Of a stretch of DNA of 64,000 bases, positions 34,876 through 45,124 are shown one piece after another. Position 1 is the first letter of the stretch. Each line of letters begins with the position of its first letter. The stretch covers positions 1 to 64,000 of the forward strand of contig PLDC01000017.1 in the NCBI GenBank assembly GCA_003134995.1, written 5' to 3'. The notes beneath the pieces are model-generated. The model had not been told where the DNA came from, did not search any database, and saw only the letters and a program-made list of their open reading frames with translations. The stretch comes from Acidobacteriaceae bacterium (GTDB lineage Bacteria > Acidobacteriota > Terriglobia > Terriglobales > Acidobacteriaceae). The position numbers and the translations under genes are program-made.

Positions 34876-36090
34876 TTACGTTCTGTTCTTCGTACCGGAC
34901 ACCACCGGTTCGAGCAGCAAGGTTGCCTGATTTAAAGCCTGCACGTGTTCGAGCGCCTGTTTTTCCGATAACTCTGTATCTCGCACAACCTCGTCGCTGC
35001 GGCTCACGAGAGCAGCCACATCCGGCGGAACTTTAACGCCGCGCTGCGCCATGGCCAGGAGAATATCGTTTCCGCTCGCATTTCCGCGAATTCCCAACCG
35101 CCGTGCCGCGATCTGCTGGAAGCGGCCGAACGCAATTTCCACGGCAACCTGCGTTCCGTTCGCGCGATGAAATACGCTGCCCAGAGTCTCCACAAATTCC
35201 AGGGGAGACAGTCGCGACTCGCGCACCAGCGGCACCACAGGCCCACTGCGTCGCGAGAAGGTAAGAATCACCAATAGCGCGAGAAATCCCGCCTGAGCCA
35301 AAGCCCACATCTGCGCCGGATTCGTAGCGTGCGCCGAAGCCTTCTCGTGCTGTTCGTGGTAATACTCGCCCCAAAGTATGCGCCGGTTGTCGCCGACGGA
35401 ATTGAAAAGCAAATCGAGATTGTGCCGATCCCGAATACCGGCATTGGTGAGCGGCAACGCACTCGCCCACCAGATCACGCGCCCCTGGCCCAGAGGGTAA
35501 GAGACTACGACAGGCTGGGCGCGCTGGTCATCTTTAGCTTGGTCATCTTTAGCTGAGTCATTTTTAGAATGCGCGACGAAGTGAACGACCGCCGCAGCTT
35601 TGCTCGAGTCCCAGACGAGATCGCCATCCTGAGAAATGGGACCGCCCCGCGTCAGACTCGTAGGAGCGACTGGCTTGCATTCAGCGAAACCGATGCGTTG
35701 TTCCCCGTCTTTCGCTTCAGATTGTGGAACGAACGAATCCGGACGCACGCCGGCGAGCAGCACGGTTCCTCCGCGCAACAGAAAGCGGGTGATGCCGCTC
35801 ATCTCTTCTGGCTGCGGATACGATTCCGGACCAGCCAGCACCAGCATCACGCCGGCGGCATCGGCAGGAAGCCCCGCCGGTGGCTGCTTCCAGCGTTCCA
35901 CCGCATAGCCGCTTTTTTGCAGGAGCAGATAAGCCGCTTTCGCCCCATGACGCTGCACGCTAAAGCTTGACGGCGTTCCTTCGCCCTCATCTTTCTGATT
36001 GGAACTCAGCCACGCCACGAGCGTCATGAGCAGCAGCAACCCGACGCCGAACACGATAAATCCGCGCTGCTCGCCTGCGGTTACCGGCAT
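34876..36090 (-). CDS. DUF4350-type membrane protein of the MoxR locus
   Basis: A 404-residue protein. A membrane segment at the N-terminus (GFIVFGVGLLLLMTLVAWLSS) precedes the DUF4350 domain, which has the GATase-like opening EGTPSSFSVQRHGAKAAYLL and later LGQGRVIWWASALPLTNAGI. A second segment (ALAQAGFLALLVILTFS) is followed by a cytosolic helical tail. The region around 35530-35570 encodes a short repeat (AKDDQAKDDQ). It overlaps DUF4129 by 10 bases. Function unknown beyond association with MoxR. Confidence 0.82.
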   Translation of the reverse strand: MPVTAGEQRGFIVFGVGLLLLMTLVAWLSSNQKDEGEGTPSSFSVQRHGAKAAYLLLQKSGYAVERWKQPPAGLPADAAGVMLVLAGPESYPQPEEMSGITRFLLRGGTVLLAGVRPDSFVPQSEAKDGEQRIGFAECKPVAPTSLTRGGPISQDGDLVWDSSKAAAVVHFVAHSKNDSAKDDQAKDDQRAQPVVVSYPLGQGRVIWWASALPLTNAGIRDRHNLDLLFNSVGDNRRILWGEYYHEQHEKASAHATNPAQMWALAQAGFLALLVILTFSRRSGPVVPLVRESRLSPLEFVETLGSVFHRANGTQVAVEIAFGRFQQIAARRLGIRGNASGNDILLAMAQRGVKVPPDVAALVSRSDEVVRDTELSEKQALEHVQALNQATLLLEPVVSGTKNRT

Positions 36091-37037
36091 CCCAGCCTTT
36101 CCAGATGAGCAGAAAATTGCGCGAAGTCAGCTTCTGTCGTGGGACGGCTTCCATACCAGCTCGACTCAAACTTCCGCGTCATGGCGGCAAATGGCTCTCT
36201 CGATAAATTTGAGCCAGGGATCGCATTGAGATATTCGCGCGGAGTACGAGTCTTATCCGGTGGCCACACGCCCTCCGACTCCAGCCGCGAGACCGCTGCC
36301 CAGAACCCGAAGTGAATCGCCTCTCTCCACTCCCCTTGCGCCGCTCGCTCGCGCGCATCCGCCAGCCACTCTCGCCAATTTCTTGAGGATGGTGAGAAAG
36401 GAAGAATCTCGCGACCGCCAGTCCCAATACTCTGCTGCGAAATACGATACAGCCAAACCCCGGCAGTCGCGGCAGCAAGCGCGATCACGCCCCATACAAA
36501 CCATTGTCCCAAATCCTCGATATCAGGATTTGGATTGATCTTCCTAAGCTGTTTTCCAATCCATGTCAGAAATCGCTGCCAGAGCAACTCGAGTGCGTTT
36601 GGTCCGCGTACCTGATCGAATTCACGAGCGTTAAGAATTTCGTCAAGCCGCTTTCGCGCAGCATTGTCAGCTCGGTCCGGTTGTTCGTAAAGTTCAGCTT
36701 CGGCGCGCATGGCCTTCAAACGCGCGCCCGCCGCGGCCAGAATGTCAGGCTTGTCGACTGCGGGGGCTGTCAAAAATCGATTCAGCGCATTTCCCAGAAA
36801 GCTCACGTCGACGGCCACATCTCCGCGCGAAGTGTGAACCGTAAGCTCTTCGGGAAGGGAATCGCGAAATGCAACCGCTTTCTGTGGCGCGGACGCCAAC
36901 TCCGCAACCTGGCTTTCGTAACCCTGAAGCTGTTCAATATATTGAGCTGTGGTGATCGCTTGAATTCCAAATGCCTGCCCCATCCCTGCCAGCAGGAACA
37001 GCGCGGCCAGCCCATAGCGAAATCGAAACGGCCTCAT
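36081..37037 (-). CDS. DUF4129-type membrane protein of the MoxR locus
   Basis: A 318-residue protein with a signal peptide (GLAALFLLAGMGQAFGIQA). A helical extracytoplasmic region and one central membrane segment (VWGVIALAAATAGVWLY) follow. The cytosolic C-terminal DUF4129 domain includes TPREYLNAIPGSNLSREPFA and FESSWYGSRPTTEADF. The domain is found next to transglutaminase or MoxR/DUF58 genes. It overlaps both neighbours (4 and 10 bases), so it is part of the same translational unit. Confidence 0.85.
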   Translation of the reverse strand: MRPFRFRYGLAALFLLAGMGQAFGIQAITTAQYIEQLQGYESQVAELASAPQKAVAFRDSLPEELTVHTSRGDVAVDVSFLGNALNRFLTAPAVDKPDILAAAGARLKAMRAEAELYEQPDRADNAARKRLDEILNAREFDQVRGPNALELLWQRFLTWIGKQLRKINPNPDIEDLGQWFVWGVIALAAATAGVWLYRISQQSIGTGGREILPFSPSSRNWREWLADARERAAQGEWREAIHFGFWAAVSRLESEGVWPPDKTRTPREYLNAIPGSNLSREPFAAMTRKFESSWYGSRPTTEADFAQFSAHLERLGCR

Positions 37038-38005
37038 ACTTGTGCAGGAGTAGCTTGCTCCGCAGCGGCGCTCGGTGCCCCGGGAACATCCAGGCTCGAC
37101 AGCATCAATTGCAGATCGAAGGCTTCCTTACGGACGCGCTCGTCGTAATACAGCAGCGAGAGGCCGATAGTCGCGAGTGGTCCGGTAATCGATCCAGCGA
37201 TAAACCCCGCCAGATAAACTAAAACAGCGGCGGCAATCTTGTTGTGCAACAGCGCGCCGGCACCACCCGCAATTCCTCCCAGGCCCATGCCAAGAATGAG
37301 GGATAGCGCGAGAAAAACAAGATAAATGACGACCACGCGCCAGCGGCTTCCCTTGGAAAGGAATACGCTGCGTTTCAATGAGGCAAAGGGCCCCAAGTTC
37401 TCGACCATGCAAGCTTGGATCGCCAGCGCATAACGCACGTAGATCGCGATGAATCCCGCGAAAACCAAGGCGATAACAGCAAATACCACAAGCCCCGCAA
37501 GCACCGCGGCTGCCGGACCCGGCGGCGCGACGCGCCCTGTTCTGAGGAGCAGGGAAGTCGGAATTATTATGGCCATCATCACGATGACCGCCAAGAACAT
37601 CCACAACGCCATCCAAAGAAGAATGAGCAAACAGGTGCCCAGCAAACTCAGCAGCCGACCCCAGAGAGCTTTGTAAGCACCCAGGACGGAAGTCTGTTGC
37701 CCCAGATGAACGGCAGCAACGGCCTTAACCGTGGCCGCATGCGAGATTGCCAATCCCGCCAGCATGACGAGATAGCCGACAAACAGGGTGAAACCCAGCC
37801 TGGCCATGACTGCCGCGGTGGCCGCCCGGTTGTTGGCGCTGAATGGCGAACCCACATTGCTCCCGACCGCAAGTAGTTGGAAGACCACGTTGGCAGCCGG
37901 ACCCAGCGAGGCGATCCCGACAAAAAGCCAGAAATTCTTCCGGTAAAGTGCAAAGGTGTGGTCCAGCAGCTGTCCGGTGGACATCGGGCGCAAGGGTTCT
38001 GTCAT
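37034..38005 (-). CDS. Polytopic membrane protein, first gene of the MoxR unit
   Basis: A 323-residue protein starting at ATG 38005 (MTEPLRPMSTGQLLDHTFAL). The longer frame from 38098 adds residues unlike a membrane protein. The opening GQLLDHTFALYRKNFWLFVGIA resembles the glycerophosphodiester-phosphodiesterase membrane domain and similar families with about six helices. The conserved-looking block YVRYALAIQACMVENLGPFASLKRSVFLSKGSRW lies before the last helices (read in pieces). Its final bases overlap DUF4129. No catalytic residues are recognised; it probably forms the membrane base of the locus (inference). Confidence 0.78.
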   Translation of the reverse strand: MTEPLRPMSTGQLLDHTFALYRKNFWLFVGIASLGPAANVVFQLLAVGSNVGSPFSANNRAATAAVMARLGFTLFVGYLVMLAGLAISHAATVKAVAAVHLGQQTSVLGAYKALWGRLLSLLGTCLLILLWMALWMFLAVIVMMAIIIPTSLLLRTGRVAPPGPAAAVLAGLVVFAVIALVFAGFIAIYVRYALAIQACMVENLGPFASLKRSVFLSKGSRWRVVVIYLVFLALSLILGMGLGGIAGGAGALLHNKIAAAVLVYLAGFIAGSITGPLATIGLSLLYYDERVRKEAFDLQLMLSSLDVPGAPSAAAEQATPAQV

Positions 38006-39737
<1,732 letters not shown>

Positions 39738-39756
39738 GGGACAAAAAGAAAAAGAA

Positions 39757-39800
39757 TGTGGGGACAGCCGCCCTCGGCTGTCCGCCGGGCGAAGCCCGGC
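39757..39800. repeat. GTGGGGAC-type palindrome, copy 2
   Basis: GGACAGCCG-CCCT-CGGCTGTCC (39762-39783) is followed directly by GCCGGGC-GAA-GCCCGGC (39784-39800). The leading GTGGGGACAGCCG matches the reverse complement of the copy at 62.04 kb and resembles the one at 29.26 kb. Confidence 0.8.
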
Positions 39801-39821
39801 TTGGTGTGCGCCATCTGCGAA

Positions 39822-39854
39822 GCGGGGTGGAGAAATTCCACCCCGCATGTTTTT
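39822..39854 (+). terminator. Rho-independent terminator after gdhA
   Basis: A perfect 9-bp stem, GCGGGGTGG / CCACCCCGC, with a 7-nt loop is followed by ATGTTTTT. It separates gdhA from the next plus-strand gene. Confidence 0.8.
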
Positions 39855-39881
39855 GCGGTCAATTTGAACTAGGATGTTTCA

Positions 39882-42866
39882 GTGACCACCCGCCCCATCC
39901 TCGAGCCCTTACTCGACGCCGAAGCGCGCCTCGAAGGCTTCGACAACCTGATGCCCTTCAAGGTCCAGAACATTCTTCTGGTCTCGAGCCTCTACGACTC
40001 TTTCATCCTCCGCGAAGACGGACGCCTCAACGAACTCCTGATCGATGAATCGCTCGAACTGAACCTGCAGCAAATTCCCGGCATCACCCATGTTGCAAGC
40101 TGCGCCGAAGCACTCGATCTGGCGCGGTCGCAACCACGCTTCAACTTAATCGTCACCAACCTCGCAGTCGGCGACATGACCGCTGCAGAACTTGCGCGCG
40201 AGGTCAAAAGTTCAGGCCTCGACGTTCCCGTAGTTGTGCTCGCATACGATTACCGCGCCATCAAGAATTTCATCAAGAGCAATCCGGTCACAGATATCGA
40301 ACGGATTTTCCTCTGGCAGGGCAACGCGCGAATTCTCATCGCTATCGTCAAATACATCGAGGACAAGCGCAACGTCCTGCACGACACGCGCGCCATGGGC
40401 GTGCCCGTGTTGCTCGTAGTGGAAGACAACATCCGGTACTACTCGTCGTTCCTCCCGGTAATTTACACGGAACTGATCAAGCAGTCTCGCCGCGTCATTC
40501 AGGAAGGCATCAACGTTGCACACAAGCTCGTGCGGATGCAGGCGCGCCCAAAAATTCTGCTAGCTTCAAACTTCGAAGATGCAGCTCAATTAGTCGAGGA
40601 ATATCGCGACTACCTGATCGGCCTGGTCTCAGACGTAGAGTTTCCCAAAGAAGACAAACTAAGCCCAGAGGCCGGCTTCGAACTGGCGCGCCTGATGAGG
40701 GCCTTAGTTCCGGATGTGCCAGTAGTGTTGCAAACGAGCCGCACAGAATTTCGCCCGCGAGCCCAGGCCGAGGGATATTCGTTTCTGCGAAAGCGTTCGC
40801 CCACGTTGCTCAAAGATTTGCGTCGCATTCTCACCGAGCACTTCGGCTTCGGCGATTTCGTATTTCGCCTGCCAGATTCAAAAGAAGTTGGCCGCGCCAA
40901 AGACCTGAACGAACTCGAAGAGCAACTGCAAACCGTTCCCCCCGAAAGCCTCACCTACCACGCTCAGAGCAACCACTTTTCGCATTGGCTGATGGCGCGA
41001 ACCGAATTCGCTCTCGCCGCCAAGCTGCGCCCGCGCAAGGTCTCAGATTTCACCGGCCCGGAGCATCTGCGCAGTGACTTGATCGACTCCATCAACGACT
41101 ACCGCCGCGAACAGAGCGAACTCCTGATCGGCGACTTCAACGCCGAGACATTCAAGCCTTCAGAGACAGGTTTCCTCCGCATCGGCGCCGGTTCGCTCGG
41201 AGGCAAAGCGCGCGGCCTCGCCTTCGTCCGCCATCTCCTGCGCAAGAACCGCATCACGCGCCGCTTTCCCGGCATTCGCATCGCGGTCCCGCCCGCTCTC
41301 GTCCTCGCGACAGATGCATTCGATCAATTCATGACGGAAAACAACCTGCTCGATTTCGCGTTGCAATGCGATGACGACGCCGAAATCCTGCAGAAGTTTC
41401 TCGCCGCTCCACTCCCGCCAGAATTGCAGGAGAACCTAAAAGTATTTCTCGCCGAGATCACCTATCCCCTAGCCGTCCGCTCTTCCAGCCTGCTAGAAGA
41501 TTCGCAATACCAGCCTTTCACCGGCGTGTATGAAACCGTCATGCTGGGAAATCAGCAGCCCGATCTCGAAGTTCGCGTAGCCGAATTAATCGACGCCATC
41601 AAGCGCGTCTATGCGTCCACCTTCAGCCGCCACGCCAAGGCCTATGTGCGCGCCACGCCATATCGTTTGGAAGAAGAAAAAATGGCTGTGATCGTGCAGC
41701 AACTGCTCGGCACCGTGCACGGTCAACGTTTCTATCCCGATTTCTCGGGCGTGGTGCGTTCGCATAATTTTTATCCGGTGCCACCGATGACGTTTGCCGA
41801 CGGCATCGCCGCAGTCGCTTTAGGACTCGGCCGCGCCGTCGTCGACGGTGGAAAGTGCCTGATGTTCTGCCCGCGCTATCCGCAAAGTCTCGTGCAGTTT
41901 TCTTCAGTGGATGACATTCTCGCGAACTCGCAAACAGAATTCTGGGCGCTAGCGCTAAACGGCGTCCCGCAAGGCCGCCCGGGGCATCTGCACGAAATGC
42001 GCTTCGGCCTCGATGTCGCTGAAGCCGATGGCACTCTGTCCCCAGTTGGTTCCACTTACTCGGTCGACAACCAGGCAGTGTACGACGGCGTGAGCCGCCC
42101 CGGCCTGCGCATCGTCAGCTTCGCACCCATGCTCAAACAAGGATTATTCCCGCTCGCCACGATCCTCGAAACTCTGGCAAGAGCCGGCGAAGACGCTCTG
42201 GGCATTCCCGTCGAAATCGAATTTGCCGTTCGCCTGCCGCAGCAACTCGATGAAGCCGCAGAGTTCGGCTTCGTGCAAGTTCGTCCGCTAACCCTTTCGC
42301 GCGATTACCACGACTTATCGCTCGCCAACGTTGAGCCGCAGCAGTTGCTTTGTCAAAGCAACAAAGTTCTGGGCAACGGCCGCATCGAGAATCTGTTCGA
42401 CGTAGTCGTCGTCGATTCGCAGCGCTTCGAGCGCAGCCGCAGCCAGGAAGTCGCGAAAGCAGTCGCTCATTTCAATGGATTGCTCGCTGCAGAAAATCGC
42501 CCGTATGTCCTGATCGGAGTAGGTCGCTGGGGATCGAACGATCCCTGGCTCGGCATTCCCGTCGAGTGGGATGAAATCGCAGGCGCGCGCGTCATCGTCG
42601 AAGCTGGCTTCCGCGACTTCCGCGTCATGCCTTCGCAAGGCAGTCACTTCTTCCAGAATCTCACCGCATTCCAGATCGGCTACTTCACGGTCAACCCGGA
42701 TGCCGGAGAAGGCTCGGTCGATTGGCAATGGCTCAACGAGCAGCCTTCCGACGCCGAAGATGGATGCGTGCGGCACTTACGATTTGACGCGCCGCTGCGC
42801 GTAGTGATGAACAGCAGGCAAAGCCAGGGAATTATTTTCAAGCCGGATGCGGCGACGGCTCTCTAG
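39882..42866 (+). CDS. Two receiver-like domains fused to a PEP/pyruvate-binding (PPDK-N) domain
   Basis: A 994-residue protein starting at GTG, with AGGA 10 nt upstream. Residues 25-165 resemble a response-regulator receiver whose phosphoacceptor Asp is Asn (LIVTNLAVGDMTA). Residues about 180-330 form a second receiver opening VPVLLVVEDNIRYYSSFLP, with Asp kept in GLVSDVEFPKED. From about 430 comes the PEP-synthase-type nucleotide-binding domain: GAGSLGGKARGLAFVRHLL, AVRSSSLLEDSQYQPFTGVY and FGFVQVRPLTLS. The phosphohistidine swivel and PEP TIM-barrel domains of true PPDK are absent, so it cannot complete that reaction alone. It may be a signalling or phosphotransfer protein; function not known. 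Confidence 0.82.
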   Translation: MTTRPILEPLLDAEARLEGFDNLMPFKVQNILLVSSLYDSFILREDGRLNELLIDESLELNLQQIPGITHVASCAEALDLARSQPRFNLIVTNLAVGDMTAAELAREVKSSGLDVPVVVLAYDYRAIKNFIKSNPVTDIERIFLWQGNARILIAIVKYIEDKRNVLHDTRAMGVPVLLVVEDNIRYYSSFLPVIYTELIKQSRRVIQEGINVAHKLVRMQARPKILLASNFEDAAQLVEEYRDYLIGLVSDVEFPKEDKLSPEAGFELARLMRALVPDVPVVLQTSRTEFRPRAQAEGYSFLRKRSPTLLKDLRRILTEHFGFGDFVFRLPDSKEVGRAKDLNELEEQLQTVPPESLTYHAQSNHFSHWLMARTEFALAAKLRPRKVSDFTGPEHLRSDLIDSINDYRREQSELLIGDFNAETFKPSETGFLRIGAGSLGGKARGLAFVRHLLRKNRITRRFPGIRIAVPPALVLATDAFDQFMTENNLLDFALQCDDDAEILQKFLAAPLPPELQENLKVFLAEITYPLAVRSSSLLEDSQYQPFTGVYETVMLGNQQPDLEVRVAELIDAIKRVYASTFSRHAKAYVRATPYRLEEEKMAVIVQQLLGTVHGQRFYPDFSGVVRSHNFYPVPPMTFADGIAAVALGLGRAVVDGGKCLMFCPRYPQSLVQFSSVDDILANSQTEFWALALNGVPQGRPGHLHEMRFGLDVAEADGTLSPVGSTYSVDNQAVYDGVSRPGLRIVSFAPMLKQGLFPLATILETLARAGEDALGIPVEIEFAVRLPQQLDEAAEFGFVQVRPLTLSRDYHDLSLANVEPQQLLCQSNKVLGNGRIENLFDVVVVDSQRFERSRSQEVAKAVAHFNGLLAAENRPYVLIGVGRWGSNDPWLGIPVEWDEIAGARVIVEAGFRDFRVMPSQGSHFFQNLTAFQIGYFTVNPDAGEGSVDWQWLNEQPSDAEDGCVRHLRFDAPLRVVMNSRQSQGIIFKPDAATAL

Positions 42867-43020
42867 TCTTAGGGAGCCTCGGAAAGTGCGCGTCCCGAAC
42901 GCCCGGCCCGGACGGCCTACTCGCCCCCAACTGCATCTTACTGGTAGAGTGGGAGGACGGGTTCCCTCGCTTGCGACGCGATCGGAGCGGCCGACATCGC
43001 CTCGGCAACATCTCAATCAA

Positions 43021-43082
43021 CCGGGCCTGATCTACCGGACCTGATCTGCTGAACCAGATCGACTGAACCAGATCTGCTGAAC
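43021..43082. repeat. Short GATCTGCTGAACCA tandem/inverted block
   Basis: Variants of CCTGATCT (twice) and AACCAGATC (twice) are interleaved with GCTGAAC in 62 bases just before the ribosome binding site of the next gene. The two words are partly complementary, so the transcript could fold there. Confidence 0.55.
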
Positions 43083-43099
43083 AAGGAGCCATCATCAAT

Positions 43100-43948
43100 T
43101 TGAAACTGAGTTATCCAGCGCGTGTGGCCCTACTGACGGTGTCGATCTTATCCTCTGCAGCCTTTTGCACAGGTCAAAGCTCCCCGCAGACTCAAACTTC
43201 GGACCCTGCCAAATCCGTCCAATCGCCTGCGACCGCGTCTTCGGAGCCGGATAAATCTGGAGACCAGCCTTCTGCCCAGAGTAATTCTCAGAATCCAAGC
43301 AGCCCGACCCCACAAGATACAAAGAAGAAAGACGACCGGATGTTTTACGTGATGCCGAACTACCTGACGGTAGATGGTCAATCGCAAGTGAAGCCGGTGT
43401 CCTGGAAAGAAAAGTTCGCCATGGCAGCCAAGGGCTCATTCGACCCCTATGAATTCACGCTCGTCGGCATCGTGGCAGGCATTCGGCAAGCGGATAATTC
43501 CTCCCCGGCGTTCGGCCAGGGGATGAAGGGATACGCGAAGCGCTATGGAGCGGCCTTCGCCGATCAGGTGGATGGCAATATCATGGTGGGCGGTGTTTAC
43601 CCCACGATCCTTAAGATCGATCCCCGCTACTTTCGATTGGGCAGGGGGTCGTTCGTGCGTCGTTTTGGCTATGGCATCGACCGTATTTTCATCGCTCGGG
43701 AAGACTCCGGTGGGCACACGTTTAACATTCCTGAGTTTGCCGGCAACGCCTCCGCGATCGCCATTTCCAACCTCTATTATCCCGCTGCTGATCGTAGCTG
43801 GTCGGCGAGTCTCTCAGGCTGGGGGACGCAGATGGGCCTCGACGCCTTTGGAAATGAGCTGAAGGAGTTTTGGCCAGATATTCACGGCTACATCCAGAAG
43901 AGGCAAGCCCGGCACCAGGAGAAAAAGCAACAGAAAGCCTCCGACTAA
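43100..43948 (+). CDS. Exported protein of unknown function, paralogue 1 of a tandem pair
   Basis: A 282-residue protein starting at TTG 43100, with AAGGAG about 12 nt upstream; no ATG or GTG fits. The signal peptide is RVALLTVSILSSAAFCTGQ, then 50 Ser/Pro/Gln-rich residues. The folded part begins DRMFYVMPNYLTVDGQSQVK. Motifs shared with the next gene are VPNY/MPNY, P-A-F-G-Q-G-x-x-G-Y, DPRYF/DPRYY, the R-x-G-Y pattern before RxFI, and the closing WGTQMGLDAFGNELKEFWPDI. The regular small-residue and aromatic strands suggest a beta structure, perhaps outer-membrane associated. Family unknown to me. Confidence 0.75.
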   Translation: MKLSYPARVALLTVSILSSAAFCTGQSSPQTQTSDPAKSVQSPATASSEPDKSGDQPSAQSNSQNPSSPTPQDTKKKDDRMFYVMPNYLTVDGQSQVKPVSWKEKFAMAAKGSFDPYEFTLVGIVAGIRQADNSSPAFGQGMKGYAKRYGAAFADQVDGNIMVGGVYPTILKIDPRYFRLGRGSFVRRFGYGIDRIFIAREDSGGHTFNIPEFAGNASAIAISNLYYPAADRSWSASLSGWGTQMGLDAFGNELKEFWPDIHGYIQKRQARHQEKKQQKASD

Positions 43949-44089
43949 CGCTTCCAATCCGGATTCCACTTACCTGTTTTCTGCCCTCGCGGTGCATCCA
44001 AACCCTGATTCAAACAATCCAAGGTTGGGTAACTGTCAGAAATTGTTCAGGAATGTGAAGAGCGCGGCAGATGGGACCGGGGCAGCAAA

Positions 44090-45010
44090 ATGCGGATGGG
44101 GGGAGATTTGAAAGCGACTCGATTGTTTTGCATAGTGGTAGCGCTGGCCGGGATGTCGGCAGCGGCGTCTGTTCGAGCTCAGGAACCAGCGCGCTCGTGG
44201 GAACCATCCCGAGGAGGAACGGTGCTGTTGGGCTTGGAGAATGTTTTGCCGCCCACCAATGTTGCGCCCACCAATGCTGTACCCACCGATGTTTCGTTAA
44301 CTGATATCTCACAAGACCAGAACCCACCGCGAACAGCCGGCACCCAGGACGGAAAATCCCCCCTGCCAGACGCGCCTGCCGCCGCCGTTCCCAATGCCAA
44401 TAACCCCGATGACCAATTTGGCAAACAGCCGAAGCGAATTCTGTGGGTCGTCCCCAACTACCGGGCGGTCAGCGCCAACACGCATTTGCCTCCCCTGACG
44501 TTCAAGGGTGAACTGTGGCTGGCGACCCAGGACACATTCGACTACTCCTATTTCATTTTAGTGGGAGGGCTCGCGGGAATTGACATGGCCGGCAAGTCGC
44601 AGCCGGCCTTTGGGCAGGGCGCTCAGGGCTACGGTAAATACTACTGGCACGACTTTGTCGACGGCGGCATAGAGAACTACATGACGGAAGCGATCATACC
44701 GGTGCTGACGAAAGAAGACCCGAGATACTACACCATGGGCAAAGGCGGACTCGTCAAGCGGACCGGTTATGCGGTAAGTCGGCTGTTTATCACCAGGACC
44801 AACTCGGGCAACAGCACCTTCAATCTATCGGAGATCGTCGGAGCCGGGGCGGCTGCGGGCATCGGCAACACGTATTACCCGGCAGCATCCAACCCGTGGG
44901 TCAAAACCTACCAACGTTGGGGAACGCAGGTGGGCTTGGACGGCGTGTTCAACACGCTAAAGGAGTTCTGGCCCGACATCAACAAGGCGGTATTTGGCGG
45001 AAAATACTAA
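44090..45010 (+). CDS. Exported protein of unknown function, paralogue 2 of a tandem pair
   Basis: A 306-residue paralogue of the preceding gene, 141 bases downstream. The signal peptide is ATRLFCIVVALAGMSAAASV. A long variable Pro/Asn/Thr linker follows, with a small internal repeat (PTNVAPTNAVPTDVSLTD). Then the shared domain: LWVVPNYRAVSANTHLPPL, QPAFGQGAQGYGKYY, KEDPRYYTMGKGGLVKRTGY, and WGTQVGLDGVFNTLKEFWPD. The N-terminus is uncertain: ATG 44090 is used, but a TTG at 44108 would mirror its neighbour. Function unknown; a gene duplication is evident. Confidence 0.74.
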   Translation: MRMGGDLKATRLFCIVVALAGMSAAASVRAQEPARSWEPSRGGTVLLGLENVLPPTNVAPTNAVPTDVSLTDISQDQNPPRTAGTQDGKSPLPDAPAAAVPNANNPDDQFGKQPKRILWVVPNYRAVSANTHLPPLTFKGELWLATQDTFDYSYFILVGGLAGIDMAGKSQPAFGQGAQGYGKYYWHDFVDGGIENYMTEAIIPVLTKEDPRYYTMGKGGLVKRTGYAVSRLFITRTNSGNSTFNLSEIVGAGAAAGIGNTYYPAASNPWVKTYQRWGTQVGLDGVFNTLKEFWPDINKAVFGGKY

Positions 45011-45124
45011 TTCCGCCTTAACCATCTGGCAAATCTTTGCGTGTCGATTCCAGCGCCCGTTAGTTCGAGCTTTCCCCCGAAAATTGCTTTCCTTTCGTCC
45101 CCGCGATAGACAGCAAGCCTCCCG

